From: DASYYE01 sp035946955
GTDB taxonomy: Bacteria > Actinomycetota > Actinomycetes > Streptosporangiales > Streptosporangiaceae
Direction: 5' to 3'
Assembly: GCA_035946955.1 (NCBI GenBank)
Contig: DASYYE010000502.1
Coordinates: 1 to 38,231 of the forward strand
Length of the DNA stretch: 38,231 nt
In this document: piece by piece, positions 1 to 6,902 of the stretch
How positions within the stretch are numbered: position 1 is the first letter of the stretch
Layout of the letters: each line of letters starts with the position of its first letter
Made by a program: the position numbers and the translations under genes
The notes under the pieces: model-generated
Seen by the model: the letters and a program-made list of their open reading frames with translations, nothing else
Told to the model about the DNA's origin: nothing
The model's database searches: none

Positions 1-2
1 CA

Positions 3-1631
3 GGCTGGGACCAGCCGCAGTCCCGACCCGCGGACCCCAGACGGCCCCCGGGTTCAGAACCACCTCCTGGCCCCCGTGGGGCGCGGGCAGCGCCGGGTGA
101 GTCCACACGTCCCCCGCTGCCACAGCGGGGCTCCTTCGCAACGGGACCGGCTGGCGGGCCGGGGGCACGCCCGCCAGGCGCGCCGCAGCCCGGTGTCTCC
201 CGGGGCCTGCCGCCGCGTGGCCAGTCCCCCCGTGACGTCCCTCCTGTTGCCCAGGCACCTGGGGGGCCGTGGCCAGCGGACCCGGCAAGCGGCATGCAGG
301 GCCGGAACGGCCACGCTGGCCCTGGGGCGCCTGGCAGCAACCCGCTTCCCCAGCGGCCCGGCCCCGGCGCGCCGCAGGCCCGGTTCGGCCCGCGGCCCTG
401 GCCGGGGACGCGTGGGGCGCCGTCGGCCGGCCCATTGGGTGGCCCGGGCATGGCCCGCCAGCCAGGCCGTGGCCCCGGTCTTGCGGGCGAGGCCCGACCT
501 GTCCAGCCGCGTACCCCCGGCAGCCCAGCCGGGCAGGTGTCGCTGCCTGTGACGCGGGCCCGCGGTGCGGCGTCGGCCGGTGACACCGATCCCGGTGCGG
601 GGTTCCTCAGTGCGCCCACGGCTGGCGGCATGGTGCTTGACAGGCCCGCGGTGGACGAGCGCCAGCGGCCCGGACAAGCTGACCTGCTGCGCGCCCCAGG
701 ACGTGACATCACCGGCGTACCCGGCCGCAGGCAGGGCGCACCTTACGGTCCTGGCCAGGGCCGCGCAGCCCCGCCAGCCCCAGCCCAGGCCCCCGGGCGG
801 CGCGCTGCGGGGACCGGCACCCTGGTGCCGCGCAGGAGCGGCCCATGGCAGGACGAGCCGGGAGGCCCGCCATGGCAGGAGGGTGAGCTCGATGGCACGA
901 TCATCCCGCCGTCGCAGTTCGGGCAGCCTGGCGAGCCGCGGCAGCGGTCCGGCCATGGGCACCGTGGGCGCGGGCATTCCGGAAGCCAGGAGGCGCGGTC
1001 AGGCAAGTCCCGGCGGGATGACCGTGCGGGGCACCTGGCAGAGGTAGTCCGGCTGGAGGACGCGCACGGCAACGGCCGCGGCAAGCGGGTGTGGCTGTGG
1101 GCAGGGGCGGCCGCGGTGGTGGCGGTCTCGGCTGGGGCTGTCGCGGCGTCGTCGATGCTGGGGAGCCACGTCACCCCCCACGTGCTCGTGATTCCCTCCC
1201 ACCTGGGCGCGTTCCAGCGCAATCCGCAGCTCGAACAGCAACTGGACGTCAAGGAACTCCAGCAGCAGGTGATCACCAAGAGCGGCGGGCAGGCCACCCA
1301 CGTGGTGTCCGCCGTCTATGAGAACGGCACCTCTGGCAGCAGCACGTCCCAGATCATGCTGTTCATCGGCGGGAACCTCTCCGGAGTCTCGCCCGCCACG
1401 TTCGTCGCCAGCTTCACCAACCAGTTCAAGGGCGCCAGCGGGGCGAACCCCGGCACCATGGGCGGCTCGGCCTCGTGCGTCAACAGCCAGGCCAGCACCG
1501 GCGGCCGGATGGCCCTGTGCACATGGGCGGACGGTGACACGTTCGGTGTGGTGGCGTCGCCGACGATGAGCGTCACTGCGCTCTCAGCGCAGATGCTGAC
1601 GATCCGGCCCATCGTGGAACGTAACCCGTAA
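3..1631 (+). CDS. Membrane-anchored protein with Pro/Gly-rich cytoplasmic tail (5' partial)
   Basis: The frame is open from the first bases of the window, so the gene begins upstream of it; the first in-window ATG is at 294. About 350 residues rich in Pro, Gly, Arg and Ala, with scattered Trp-Gln-Pro-type motifs, precede a single hydrophobic segment (VWLWAGAAAVVAVSAGAVAA, about 1088-1147). A C-terminal domain of about 150 residues follows. It contains a Cys pair (SASCVNSQ and MALCTWAD) that could form a disulphide if extracytoplasmic. The layout (disordered tail, one TM helix, small outer domain) is common among actinobacterial proteins of unknown function. I recognise no family. Third-position GC is weaker in the tail than in the C-terminal part, so the upstream extent is less certain than the last 200 codons. 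Confidence 0.6.
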   Translation, partial: GWDQPQSRPADPRRPPGSEPPPGPRGARAAPGESTRPPLPQRGSFATGPAGGPGARPPGAPQPGVSRGLPPRGQSPRDVPPVAQAPGGPWPADPASGMQGRNGHAGPGAPGSNPLPQRPGPGAPQARFGPRPWPGTRGAPSAGPLGGPGMARQPGRGPGLAGEARPVQPRTPGSPAGQVSLPVTRARGAASAGDTDPGAGFLSAPTAGGMVLDRPAVDERQRPGQADLLRAPGRDITGVPGRRQGAPYGPGQGRAAPPAPAQAPGRRAAGTGTLVPRRSGPWQDEPGGPPWQEGELDGTIIPPSQFGQPGEPRQRSGHGHRGRGHSGSQEARSGKSRRDDRAGHLAEVVRLEDAHGNGRGKRVWLWAGAAAVVAVSAGAVAASSMLGSHVTPHVLVIPSHLGAFQRNPQLEQQLDVKELQQQVITKSGGQATHVVSAVYENGTSGSSTSQIMLFIGGNLSGVSPATFVASFTNQFKGASGANPGTMGGSASCVNSQASTGGRMALCTWADGDTFGVVASPTMSVTALSAQMLTIRPIVERNP

Positions 1632-1700
1632 CGCCGGAGAACCTGGCGAACGTCCCGGACCGTCCAGCCTGGGAGAGCGAGTGCAGCCCCGGGGAGCCGT

Positions 1701-3071
1701 TCAGGAAGTCTCTGGGGCCGGCGCTTCGGCTTCAGTAGCTGCTTCTGCTTCGCCCTGCTTGGCCGGGCGCCGCCTGCGGAGCGATAGCCGGGCCACTGCC
1801 AGCGTGAGGCCCGCGGCCAGCAGGGCCAGGCCGAGCAGTTGCCCGCCGATCAGCCGCAGGTTGAGGGGCAGGCTGGCGGAGACGTCGGTGACCCGTACCG
1901 GAGACGAGAGGGCCTTCGGGGAAGGCGTTGCCGAGGGGAACAGTTGCGGGAACGCGGACCCGGGGTTGCCGAGCGCGTTTGGCAAGGCCGGGACGGTCCC
2001 GGGAACCCCCACCCCGGCGTTGCCAAACGTCCCCGGTGGCAGCGCGCCGCCGTCCCCGACGCCAGGCGTACTGGTGGACGGCGTCGGGGTGGGCGTAGGT
2101 GTCGGCGCCGGTGGCTCTACCTGGGTCTTGATCTCGACAGATGCCGGCGTGGGGGCGCCGGGACCGGTGCCCGCGGCGCTGGCCGTGAGCTTGAGGGCGA
2201 CGTCGCCGGTCTTGGTGGAGACTGGAACCTGCGCCTGCAGTTCGTAGGCCTGACCGGAGTTGAGCTGGACCGCGCAGGTGGCCTTCCCCGTGGTGGGGCA
2301 CACGGAGAACACCGGCGAGAAGCCGGAGGGCCTGCTGGCCAGGCTGACCGTAGCGGGGACAGCCTGCCCCGTGGTGACCCACACCCAGATGGCGAAGTGG
2401 GCGGTCCCACCCGGCAGTACGGTCCCGCTGGTGTCCAGGGACTGGATGGTCAGGCACAGCGCACCGGGCGGCTGGGAGGGCGAGGGTGACGGGGAAGTGG
2501 GTGACGGGGAAGGGGAGTTCGTCGGAGGCCCCGTGGGCATCTTGCTGGCCGTGTCGGTCGGCTGGGGAGTCGGCGTCGGGGCCGAGCTGGCCGGTGTTGG
2601 CTGGTTGGTCGCGGCCGGAGAATTCGTCCCGCCCGGGGAGACCGTGTTCGACGGGTCTGGGCTCGCTTGCTTGCTGGTGCCGCCGGTGGACGCGGTCCCG
2701 GAGCTAGCCGCCGAAGACAGGGTGCCCCCGCTGGTGACGGACTTCCCTTTGTGCCGGCCTGACGGGCCGTGCTGCCATGTCTGCGTGTAGGCCAGCAGAG
2801 CCACGTGGCCTGCGTCCCCTGCCGCGGCGGCGCCGGGCGCGGCAGCACCCAAGGTCCGGGCGGACTGCGTCGCTGCGGGGCGGGTGGCACAGGGGTTGGT
2901 CAAGGGAGCGGCCAGGACCTGGGCGCTGGCGGCGAAGAACAGTGCGGTGCCGCCGACCGCAAGGGACAGCCCCACAGCCGTGATGCTTGATGGTGCCATT
3001 CGCGGGTGGGCCCTCAGGCGGGCCCGCCGGTGGCGGGTCCGCGCAGCGGCCTGTCGGTGCCTGGTAACCAT
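1701..3071 (-). CDS. Secreted, cell-surface-anchored protein with Ser/Pro/Thr-rich linker
   Basis: 456 residues. A basic N-terminus is followed by a hydrophobic export segment (around SITAVGLSLAVGG, residues 28-55). Next is a low-complexity Thr/Ser/Pro/Gly stretch (roughly 100-200, with SPSPTSPSPSPS), then a compact domain of about 100 residues with two pairs of Cys (LCLTIQS; VCPTTGKATC). A second Pro/Thr linker (PTPTPTPTPS) leads to a C-terminal hydrophobic helix (LLGLALLAAGLTLAVA) and a basic tail (RLSLRRRRP). This is the architecture of a wall-spanning protein held by a C-terminal membrane anchor; no LPXTG motif is seen. The middle domain resembles an Ig-like fold in composition (alternating hydrophobics), which is inference only. 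It converges with the upstream membrane protein, leaving 69 bases between them. A start at the internal ATG about 24 codons in is also possible. Confidence 0.75.
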   Translation of the reverse strand: MVTRHRQAAARTRHRRARLRAHPRMAPSSITAVGLSLAVGGTALFFAASAQVLAAPLTNPCATRPAATQSARTLGAAAPGAAAAGDAGHVALLAYTQTWQHGPSGRHKGKSVTSGGTLSSAASSGTASTGGTSKQASPDPSNTVSPGGTNSPAATNQPTPASSAPTPTPQPTDTASKMPTGPPTNSPSPSPTSPSPSPSQPPGALCLTIQSLDTSGTVLPGGTAHFAIWVWVTTGQAVPATVSLASRPSGFSPVFSVCPTTGKATCAVQLNSGQAYELQAQVPVSTKTGDVALKLTASAAGTGPGAPTPASVEIKTQVEPPAPTPTPTPTPSTSTPGVGDGGALPPGTFGNAGVGVPGTVPALPNALGNPGSAFPQLFPSATPSPKALSSPVRVTDVSASLPLNLRLIGGQLLGLALLAAGLTLAVARLSLRRRRPAKQGEAEAATEAEAPAPETS

Positions 3072-3110
3072 GATCAGGACCTCGCCAGCCTTGCCCGTCG
3101 TACTTCAGTG

Positions 3111-3142
3111 GTCCCAGCCAGTCTTCCATCAATGGCTGGGAC
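3111..3142. repeat. Perfect 10-bp inverted repeat upstream of the secreted protein gene
   Basis: GTCCCAGCCA (3111-3120) and its exact reverse complement TGGCTGGGAC (3133-3142) flank a 12-base loop. It lies 40-71 bases upstream of the minus-strand start at 3071 and about 165 bases past the end of the next upstream minus-strand gene. It could be a 5'-leader hairpin, an operator, or a terminator for the upstream gene; no T-tract follows on either strand. Confidence 0.5.
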
Positions 3143-3305
3143 TATTCCCCGCTGCCCCCATTCGACACCACCCCGGGGTCGCCGCGCAAATCGGGCAGCA
3201 AGCTTTGACCAGGGCCGTAGCCAGCCAATACGCGGTGCTTACCATCGTAGGGGCGCTGGCCGCGGCTGGGCGGGCGGCTGCTGGGCGGGCGGCAGGCTGC
3301 GCAGG

Positions 3306-4085
3306 TCAGAACTTCGTCTGGCTGAGCCATTCAGCCAGCAGCGCCTGGTCTCCCAGCACCTGGACCGCAGGGTCGCTGGCCGGGAGACGGCCGCAGAGCA
3401 CGAGCAGCAGGCCGAGCGCGGACCCGCGGACGGCAACGTCGGCCCTGGTATGGCCCGTCGTGACCGTCACGCCGGTCTGGGTCCGCTCGACCAGCCATTC
3501 CCCGGTGCCATCGAGCCCGTCGTCGGTGGCGTGGAAGTGGAGGGTCTGGCCGTCGCCACGCGCTCCCGGCCATGCTCCCGCCGGGTTGGCAATGTCGGAG
3601 TTGCTCACGAGGATGCCGAGCCACTCGTCGACCGCGTCCGCGGCGAGCCCCGCCGCCAGGTCCGGCTCTTGACCTACGGCGAGCTGGGCGTCCGCGAGGT
3701 GCACGGCAGCCTCGTGCGCTCGGCGGCGGAGCCAGAAACCAGCGGGCCGGGGGCCGGTGAACGTCCACACCGGGTCGTCCCCGGCGGCGTCCACCGCCGC
3801 GATGACCTGCTCTGCCCCGGCGTTCAGCCACTCCGCGTGACGCGCTGGGTCGTCGGGCAGCCGGCCGTCGGGCACCTCCTGCACGCTGATGACCTGCTGG
3901 GCCCGGGTGACCACGATTTCCGCCGCCCACCGGTGGCCTCGGCCGACATGCGTGGCGAGCTTCCGGAATGTCCACCCAGGGCACGTGGGGACCGGGTGGT
4001 CCGGGTCGGCGAAGACGATCTCGGCGAGCTGAGCCGTGCACGTCCTCAGTTCGCTGTGGAAACGGTCCTCATCGGTGAGGGGCAT
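3306..4085 (-). CDS. Maleylpyruvate isomerase family mycothiol-dependent enzyme (MDMPI/DinB-like)
   Basis: 259 residues from the chosen ATG at 4085, which has AAGGCGG seven bases upstream. The frame is open further upstream to 4247, but no comparable ribosome site is seen there and that stretch would overlap the neighbouring promoter. The N-terminal half is the four-helix MDMPI/DinB fold. A first metal-ligand region is THVGRGHRW, and HEAAVH is the expected second zinc-binding site. CPGWTFRKLATHV is the characteristic family start (PGW..DL..H). A small C-terminal domain follows (TGVTVTTGHTRADVAVRGSALGLLLVLCGR), typical of the C-terminal (SCP2-like) half of this family. Such proteins use mycothiol as thiol cofactor in isomerase, transferase or detoxification reactions; the substrate cannot be read from sequence. 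It is divergent from padR, and the shared control region contains a palindrome. Confidence 0.88.
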   Translation of the reverse strand: MPLTDEDRFHSELRTCTAQLAEIVFADPDHPVPTCPGWTFRKLATHVGRGHRWAAEIVVTRAQQVISVQEVPDGRLPDDPARHAEWLNAGAEQVIAAVDAAGDDPVWTFTGPRPAGFWLRRRAHEAAVHLADAQLAVGQEPDLAAGLAADAVDEWLGILVSNSDIANPAGAWPGARGDGQTLHFHATDDGLDGTGEWLVERTQTGVTVTTGHTRADVAVRGSALGLLLVLCGRLPASDPAVQVLGDQALLAEWLSQTKF

Positions 4086-4137
4086 CGGCGCACCGCCTTG
4101 CATGGGGGGGTGTGGACACGATCTCACATGGAGTTCA

Positions 4138-4171
4138 TAGTACGTTGACTGATATATTAGTCGCCGTACTA
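4138..4171. promoter_or_regulatory. 34-bp nested palindrome, probable PadR operator
   Basis: Outer arms TAGTACG (4138-4144) and CGTACTA (4165-4171) are exact complements. Inner arms GACT (4147-4150) and AGTC (4159-4162) share the same centre around ATATAT; 14 of 17 half-site positions match. The element is AT-rich in a GC-rich region. It contains TTGACT (4145-4150) and TACTAG (4167-4172), spaced 16 bases apart as a plausible -35/-10 pair for padR, and TACTAT on the minus strand (4142-4137) as a -10 for the divergent enzyme gene. PadR proteins bind AT-rich dyads overlapping their own promoters, so autorepression and control of both sides is inferred. Confidence 0.65.
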
Positions 4172-4240
4172 GTCGCGCGGCCGGTGCTGACGCTGGCGCC
4201 TCGCGCGCGCAAGTAGTATCTGCGCTGGTAGGGAGGGTGG

Positions 4241-4591
4241 ATGACACCTCGCACAGTAGACCGGGACAGTGGGGCTGATGAGGACGTCCTGCGGCGCGCC
4301 GGTGACGCGTCGGTGCTGATCCTGACCAGCCTGGCCGACGGACCCAAACACGGGTACGCCCTGATCCAGGACATCAAGGAGTTCGCGGGCCTGCAGCTCG
4401 GGCCTGGGACGCTCTATGGCGCGCTCGACCGGCTCGAGCGCCTGGGCCTGGTCGAGGCGCTCCCGGCCGACGACCGGCGCCACCCCTACCGGATCACGGC
4501 TCCTGGCGTGGCGGCGCTGCGTGTGCACCTCGACTCGCTCGAGCGCGTCAGCAGTGCCGGACGGCTGCGCCTGCGCCTCGGGGGGATCTGA
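4241..4591 (+). CDS. PadR family transcriptional regulator
   Basis: 116 residues, start ATG at 4241 with GGGAGGGTGG directly upstream. The PadR winged-helix core is clear: ILTSLADGPKHGYALIQDI (helices 1-2), then the recognition helix region LQLGPGTLYGALDRLERLGLVEA, and the wing DDRRHPYRITAPGVAALRVHL. The usual C-terminal dimerisation helix is short, as in the small PadR-s2 group. PadR proteins are usually repressors relieved by small molecules or stress. Its stop codon overlaps the start of the next gene by one base (TGATG), indicating translational coupling. Confidence 0.92.
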   Translation: MTPRTVDRDSGADEDVLRRAGDASVLILTSLADGPKHGYALIQDIKEFAGLQLGPGTLYGALDRLERLGLVEALPADDRRHPYRITAPGVAALRVHLDSLERVSSAGRLRLRLGGI

Positions 4592-5139
4592 TGCCGGACC
4601 CACGGTCCGCCCGCCTGGTCGGCGTCGCACTGCGCTGCTACCCGTCCCGGTGGCGGGCGAGGCACGGCGACGAGGCAGCCGAACTCGCCGGACTGCTCAT
4701 CCAGGACGGGGTGCCCGCCTACTCCATCGTGTGGAGCTACCTCTCGGGCGCGGCCCGCGAACAGTGCGCGCCGAGCCGGCGCCTTGGCACGGCCGTGGCT
4801 GTGCTGCTGGTGGCCGCCGGTTTAGTGGGTATCCAGTTCGCTCTGGTGTCCGCGTCGGCACCGGCCAGCGCGAGCACTGCCCACAGCGCCATCACCCGGC
4901 TCCACTGCAGCGGCGTGCTTGGCGAGACGGTCACCAAAGCACTGCCCGTGCTTCGCAAGCTGGATGTGCGGATCGCCTGGAGCGTGGCTGGCGGGACCGC
5001 CCTCAACTGGTCTGTCCCCCGTGGGCCGGACTATGTGACCGGTGTCAGCGCGTTGTCCCCGGCCGCAGTGGCCATCCACCTCACCACACACAAGCCAGCA
5101 GGCCAGCAGACAGGGAGTAGCCATGGCCAGCACTGCTGA
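4591..5139 (+). CDS. PadR-associated single-pass membrane protein
   Basis: 182 residues. The N-terminal motif (RCYPSRWRARHGDEAAELAGLLIQD as two halves around residues 15-40) is the YP-RWR-R-G-E signature seen in proteins encoded directly after PadR regulators in actinobacteria. A hydrophobic helix follows (GTAVAVLLVAAGLVGIQFALV, about 66-86), then an extracytoplasmic region of about 95 residues with a Cys (LHCSGVLG) and no known domain. The start overlaps the padR stop and the 3' end overlaps lepB by 17 bases, so it sits inside a tight three-gene operon. A role as sensor or partner of the regulator is inference. Confidence 0.8.
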   Translation: MPDPRSARLVGVALRCYPSRWRARHGDEAAELAGLLIQDGVPAYSIVWSYLSGAAREQCAPSRRLGTAVAVLLVAAGLVGIQFALVSASAPASASTAHSAITRLHCSGVLGETVTKALPVLRKLDVRIAWSVAGGTALNWSVPRGPDYVTGVSALSPAAVAIHLTTHKPAGQQTGSSHGQHC

Positions 5140-5770
5140 CCACGACAGCCAGCCCGCAGAGGAGACGGACGGGCCAAAGCCGCCGCAGCCCCTGCCGCTG
5201 CCCCGCCGCCGGGCCACCGGCCGCCGTCGCGCCCTGAACCAGTGGATCACGACCGTGGCCATGGCACTGCTGCTGGCTCTTGGGGTGCGGACGTTCGTGT
5301 TCCAGGGCTTCGACATCCCTACCGGCTCCATGGAGCCGACGCTGGACGTCTATGACCGGATCCTCGTCGACAAGTTCTTCTTCAACTGGCATGACGTGCA
5401 CCAGGGCGACATCGTCGTCTTCACCCACCCGCCACGTGACACCGACTGCAGCGGCCCGGAAAACACCGACCTCGTCAAGCGGGTCATCGCACTGCCGGGC
5501 CAGACCGTCTATTCCAGCGGCAACACCGTCTACGTGAACGGCCGGGCGTTGTCAGAGCCCTACCTGAAGCAGCCCGACCCGCTCGGTGCCGCCGTCGCTC
5601 CCGCGGCGCACCCCTTCCACGTGCCCGCCGGGGAGTTCTACGTCATGGGTGACAACCGGCAGGTCTCCTGTGACAGCCGTGTCTGGGGCCCCATCAAGGG
5701 CACCAGTATCGTCGGCAAGGTGGTGCTGCGCTGGTGGCACAATGGCTTGCCGGACTTCCACTTGTTCTGA
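5123..5770 (+). CDS. lepB: Signal peptidase I
   Basis: 215 residues from ATG 5123 (CAGGGAG six bases upstream); an upstream in-frame start at 5042 is unlikely because it would lie deep inside the previous gene. A basic, Pro-rich cytoplasmic tail (1-40) is followed by one membrane helix (about 41-60), then the S26 catalytic domain. Nucleophile Ser69 is in PTGSMEPTL, and the general-base Lys119 is in DLVKRVIALPG. Box E is GDNR followed by DSR and WGPI. The enzyme removes signal peptides from proteins leaving the Sec or Tat route, acting on the outer face of the membrane. Cys109 and a second Cys next to the box E motif could form a disulphide. Placement after a PadR regulator suggests this copy is conditionally expressed and may be one of several paralogues. 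Confidence 0.95.
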   Translation: MASTADHDSQPAEETDGPKPPQPLPLPRRRATGRRRALNQWITTVAMALLLALGVRTFVFQGFDIPTGSMEPTLDVYDRILVDKFFFNWHDVHQGDIVVFTHPPRDTDCSGPENTDLVKRVIALPGQTVYSSGNTVYVNGRALSEPYLKQPDPLGAAVAPAAHPFHVPAGEFYVMGDNRQVSCDSRVWGPIKGTSIVGKVVLRWWHNGLPDFHLF

Positions 5771-5825
5771 CGGGGGGTCCGCGAGAGGAACGGCTGTTGC
5801 CAGCGGCGGATGTCAGGAGCAGGGC

Positions 5826-6524
5826 ATGCGGGTGACGCTGGCCACCGACCCTGGCACGCCGGGCTGGCCCAACGAGGACTTCGCCGCCGCCGCGCCTGGC
5901 GCTGCCGTTCTCCTCGATGGGGCAACCACGTTCCCACGGGGTGCGGACACCGGCTGCGTCCACGGGGTGGCCTGGTACGCCCGATCGCTCGGCACCACGC
6001 TGCTCGCTGCCGCCGTGTCGTGCCCTCGTGTCCCGTTGCAGGACGCGCTCGCGACGGCGATCAGCGCAGTCCGCGCACAGCACGACGGCACCTGTGACTT
6101 GACAGTGCCCACCACGCCGGCAGCCACTGTCACGGCCCTGCGGGCCGAGCTGAGCGGCGTCAGTTACCTGGTCCTCTCGGATTCCAGCATCGTCGCCGAC
6201 TACGGTCCCGGGCGTCCGCCGGCGATCATCACCGACACGCACCAGGCTGCCAAGGCCAGTGCCGACGCGGCCGCCAACGCTCGCACCGGCATGATCGCCC
6301 TGGACGGCCTGCGTGGCCTTGGGCTGCTCAGCGACGGGGTGACGCGCATCGCGGACCTGTACGAGTTGGCTGACTGGCCGACCGTGCTGCGCCTGATCCG
6401 TGAACAGGGCCCCGGTGCGCTCATCAAGCAGGTGCGTGAGGTGGAGGCAACCGACCCGCACGCGACACGCTGGCCCCGGTCGAAGGCCACGGACGACGCG
6501 ACCGTGCTCTGGTGGGAGTTCTGA
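5826..6524 (+). CDS. PP2C-like Ser/Thr protein phosphatase-type protein
   Basis: 232 residues, ATG 5826 preceded by AGGAG at six bases. The order of motifs follows the PPM/PP2C fold: N-terminal NEDF then VLLDGAT (equivalent of the metal-binding D-G motif), central YLVLSDSSIV, LLSDGVTR (S-D-G motif), and C-terminal KATDDATVLWWEF (D-D-A-T motif binding the second metal). It is close to the short stand-alone phosphatase-like proteins common in streptomycetes. Whether the first Asp set is complete enough for catalysis is uncertain, because the usual RxxNED start is reduced to PNEDF. Downstream in the same frame the sequence stays open for about 117 codons (see the remnant feature). Confidence 0.75.
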   Translation: MRVTLATDPGTPGWPNEDFAAAAPGAAVLLDGATTFPRGADTGCVHGVAWYARSLGTTLLAAAVSCPRVPLQDALATAISAVRAQHDGTCDLTVPTTPAATVTALRAELSGVSYLVLSDSSIVADYGPGRPPAIITDTHQAAKASADAAANARTGMIALDGLRGLGLLSDGVTRIADLYELADWPTVLRLIREQGPGALIKQVREVEATDPHATRWPRSKATDDATVLWWEF

Positions 6525-6878
6525 GCCGGGCGGACGCCGAGTCTGTCCTGGTCACGACACGAGTGCCTCGCCGCCCGCTCGGCTCTGGGGAGTACGGGCT
6601 GGACAACAGCCCCCATTGGGCCGTCGGCGCTCTGCACGCACAACAAACTGAACGCCCAGCACCTGCCAACCGCACTCCTGGCGGACAACAGCTACCTAGC
6701 GCAGCTCCCGATGAGCGGCGACACCCACCTGCAGACCCCGGCACCCTTCGTGGTGTGGGACTACTGGTACAGCAACTACGGTGGCACGCCGGTCTGCACC
6801 GTCTTCGACAACACGTACAAGGCCATCACCGACTGGCAGATGATCGAGAACCAGAACGGCAGCCAGGTCGGCGGCTGA
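6525..6878 (+). pseudogene. Probable gene remnant, 3' end intact (ATG-started ORF 6711-6878)
   Basis: The frame after the phosphatase stop is open to TGA 6876-6878 but has no ATG, GTG or TTG before ATG 6711. From about 6630 onward codon third positions are almost all G or C and the product looks protein-like (HNKLNAQHLPTALLADNSY, then FVVWDYWYSNYGGTPVC and ITDWQMIENQ). Just upstream, the +2 frame reads EYGLDNSPHWAVGALHA, which also looks coding, so a frameshift near 6630 is likely. I do not recognise the family. Alternatives are a 55-residue real protein starting at 6711, or a functional read-through extension. This stretch and its flanks make up the otherwise gene-free region 6525-6902. Confidence 0.4.
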
Positions 6879-6902
6879 CCCTAGGTTCCGATTCCCTGCG
6901 GA

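Noticed and set aside
54..977. Long minus-strand reading frame opposite the first gene
   Set aside because: Arg/Gly/Pro-rich composition without motifs; a typical antisense artefact of high-GC DNA.
3006..4148. 380-residue plus-strand frame opposite the mycothiol-dependent enzyme
   Set aside because: No recognisable motif; the minus-strand enzyme has conserved metal-binding residues.
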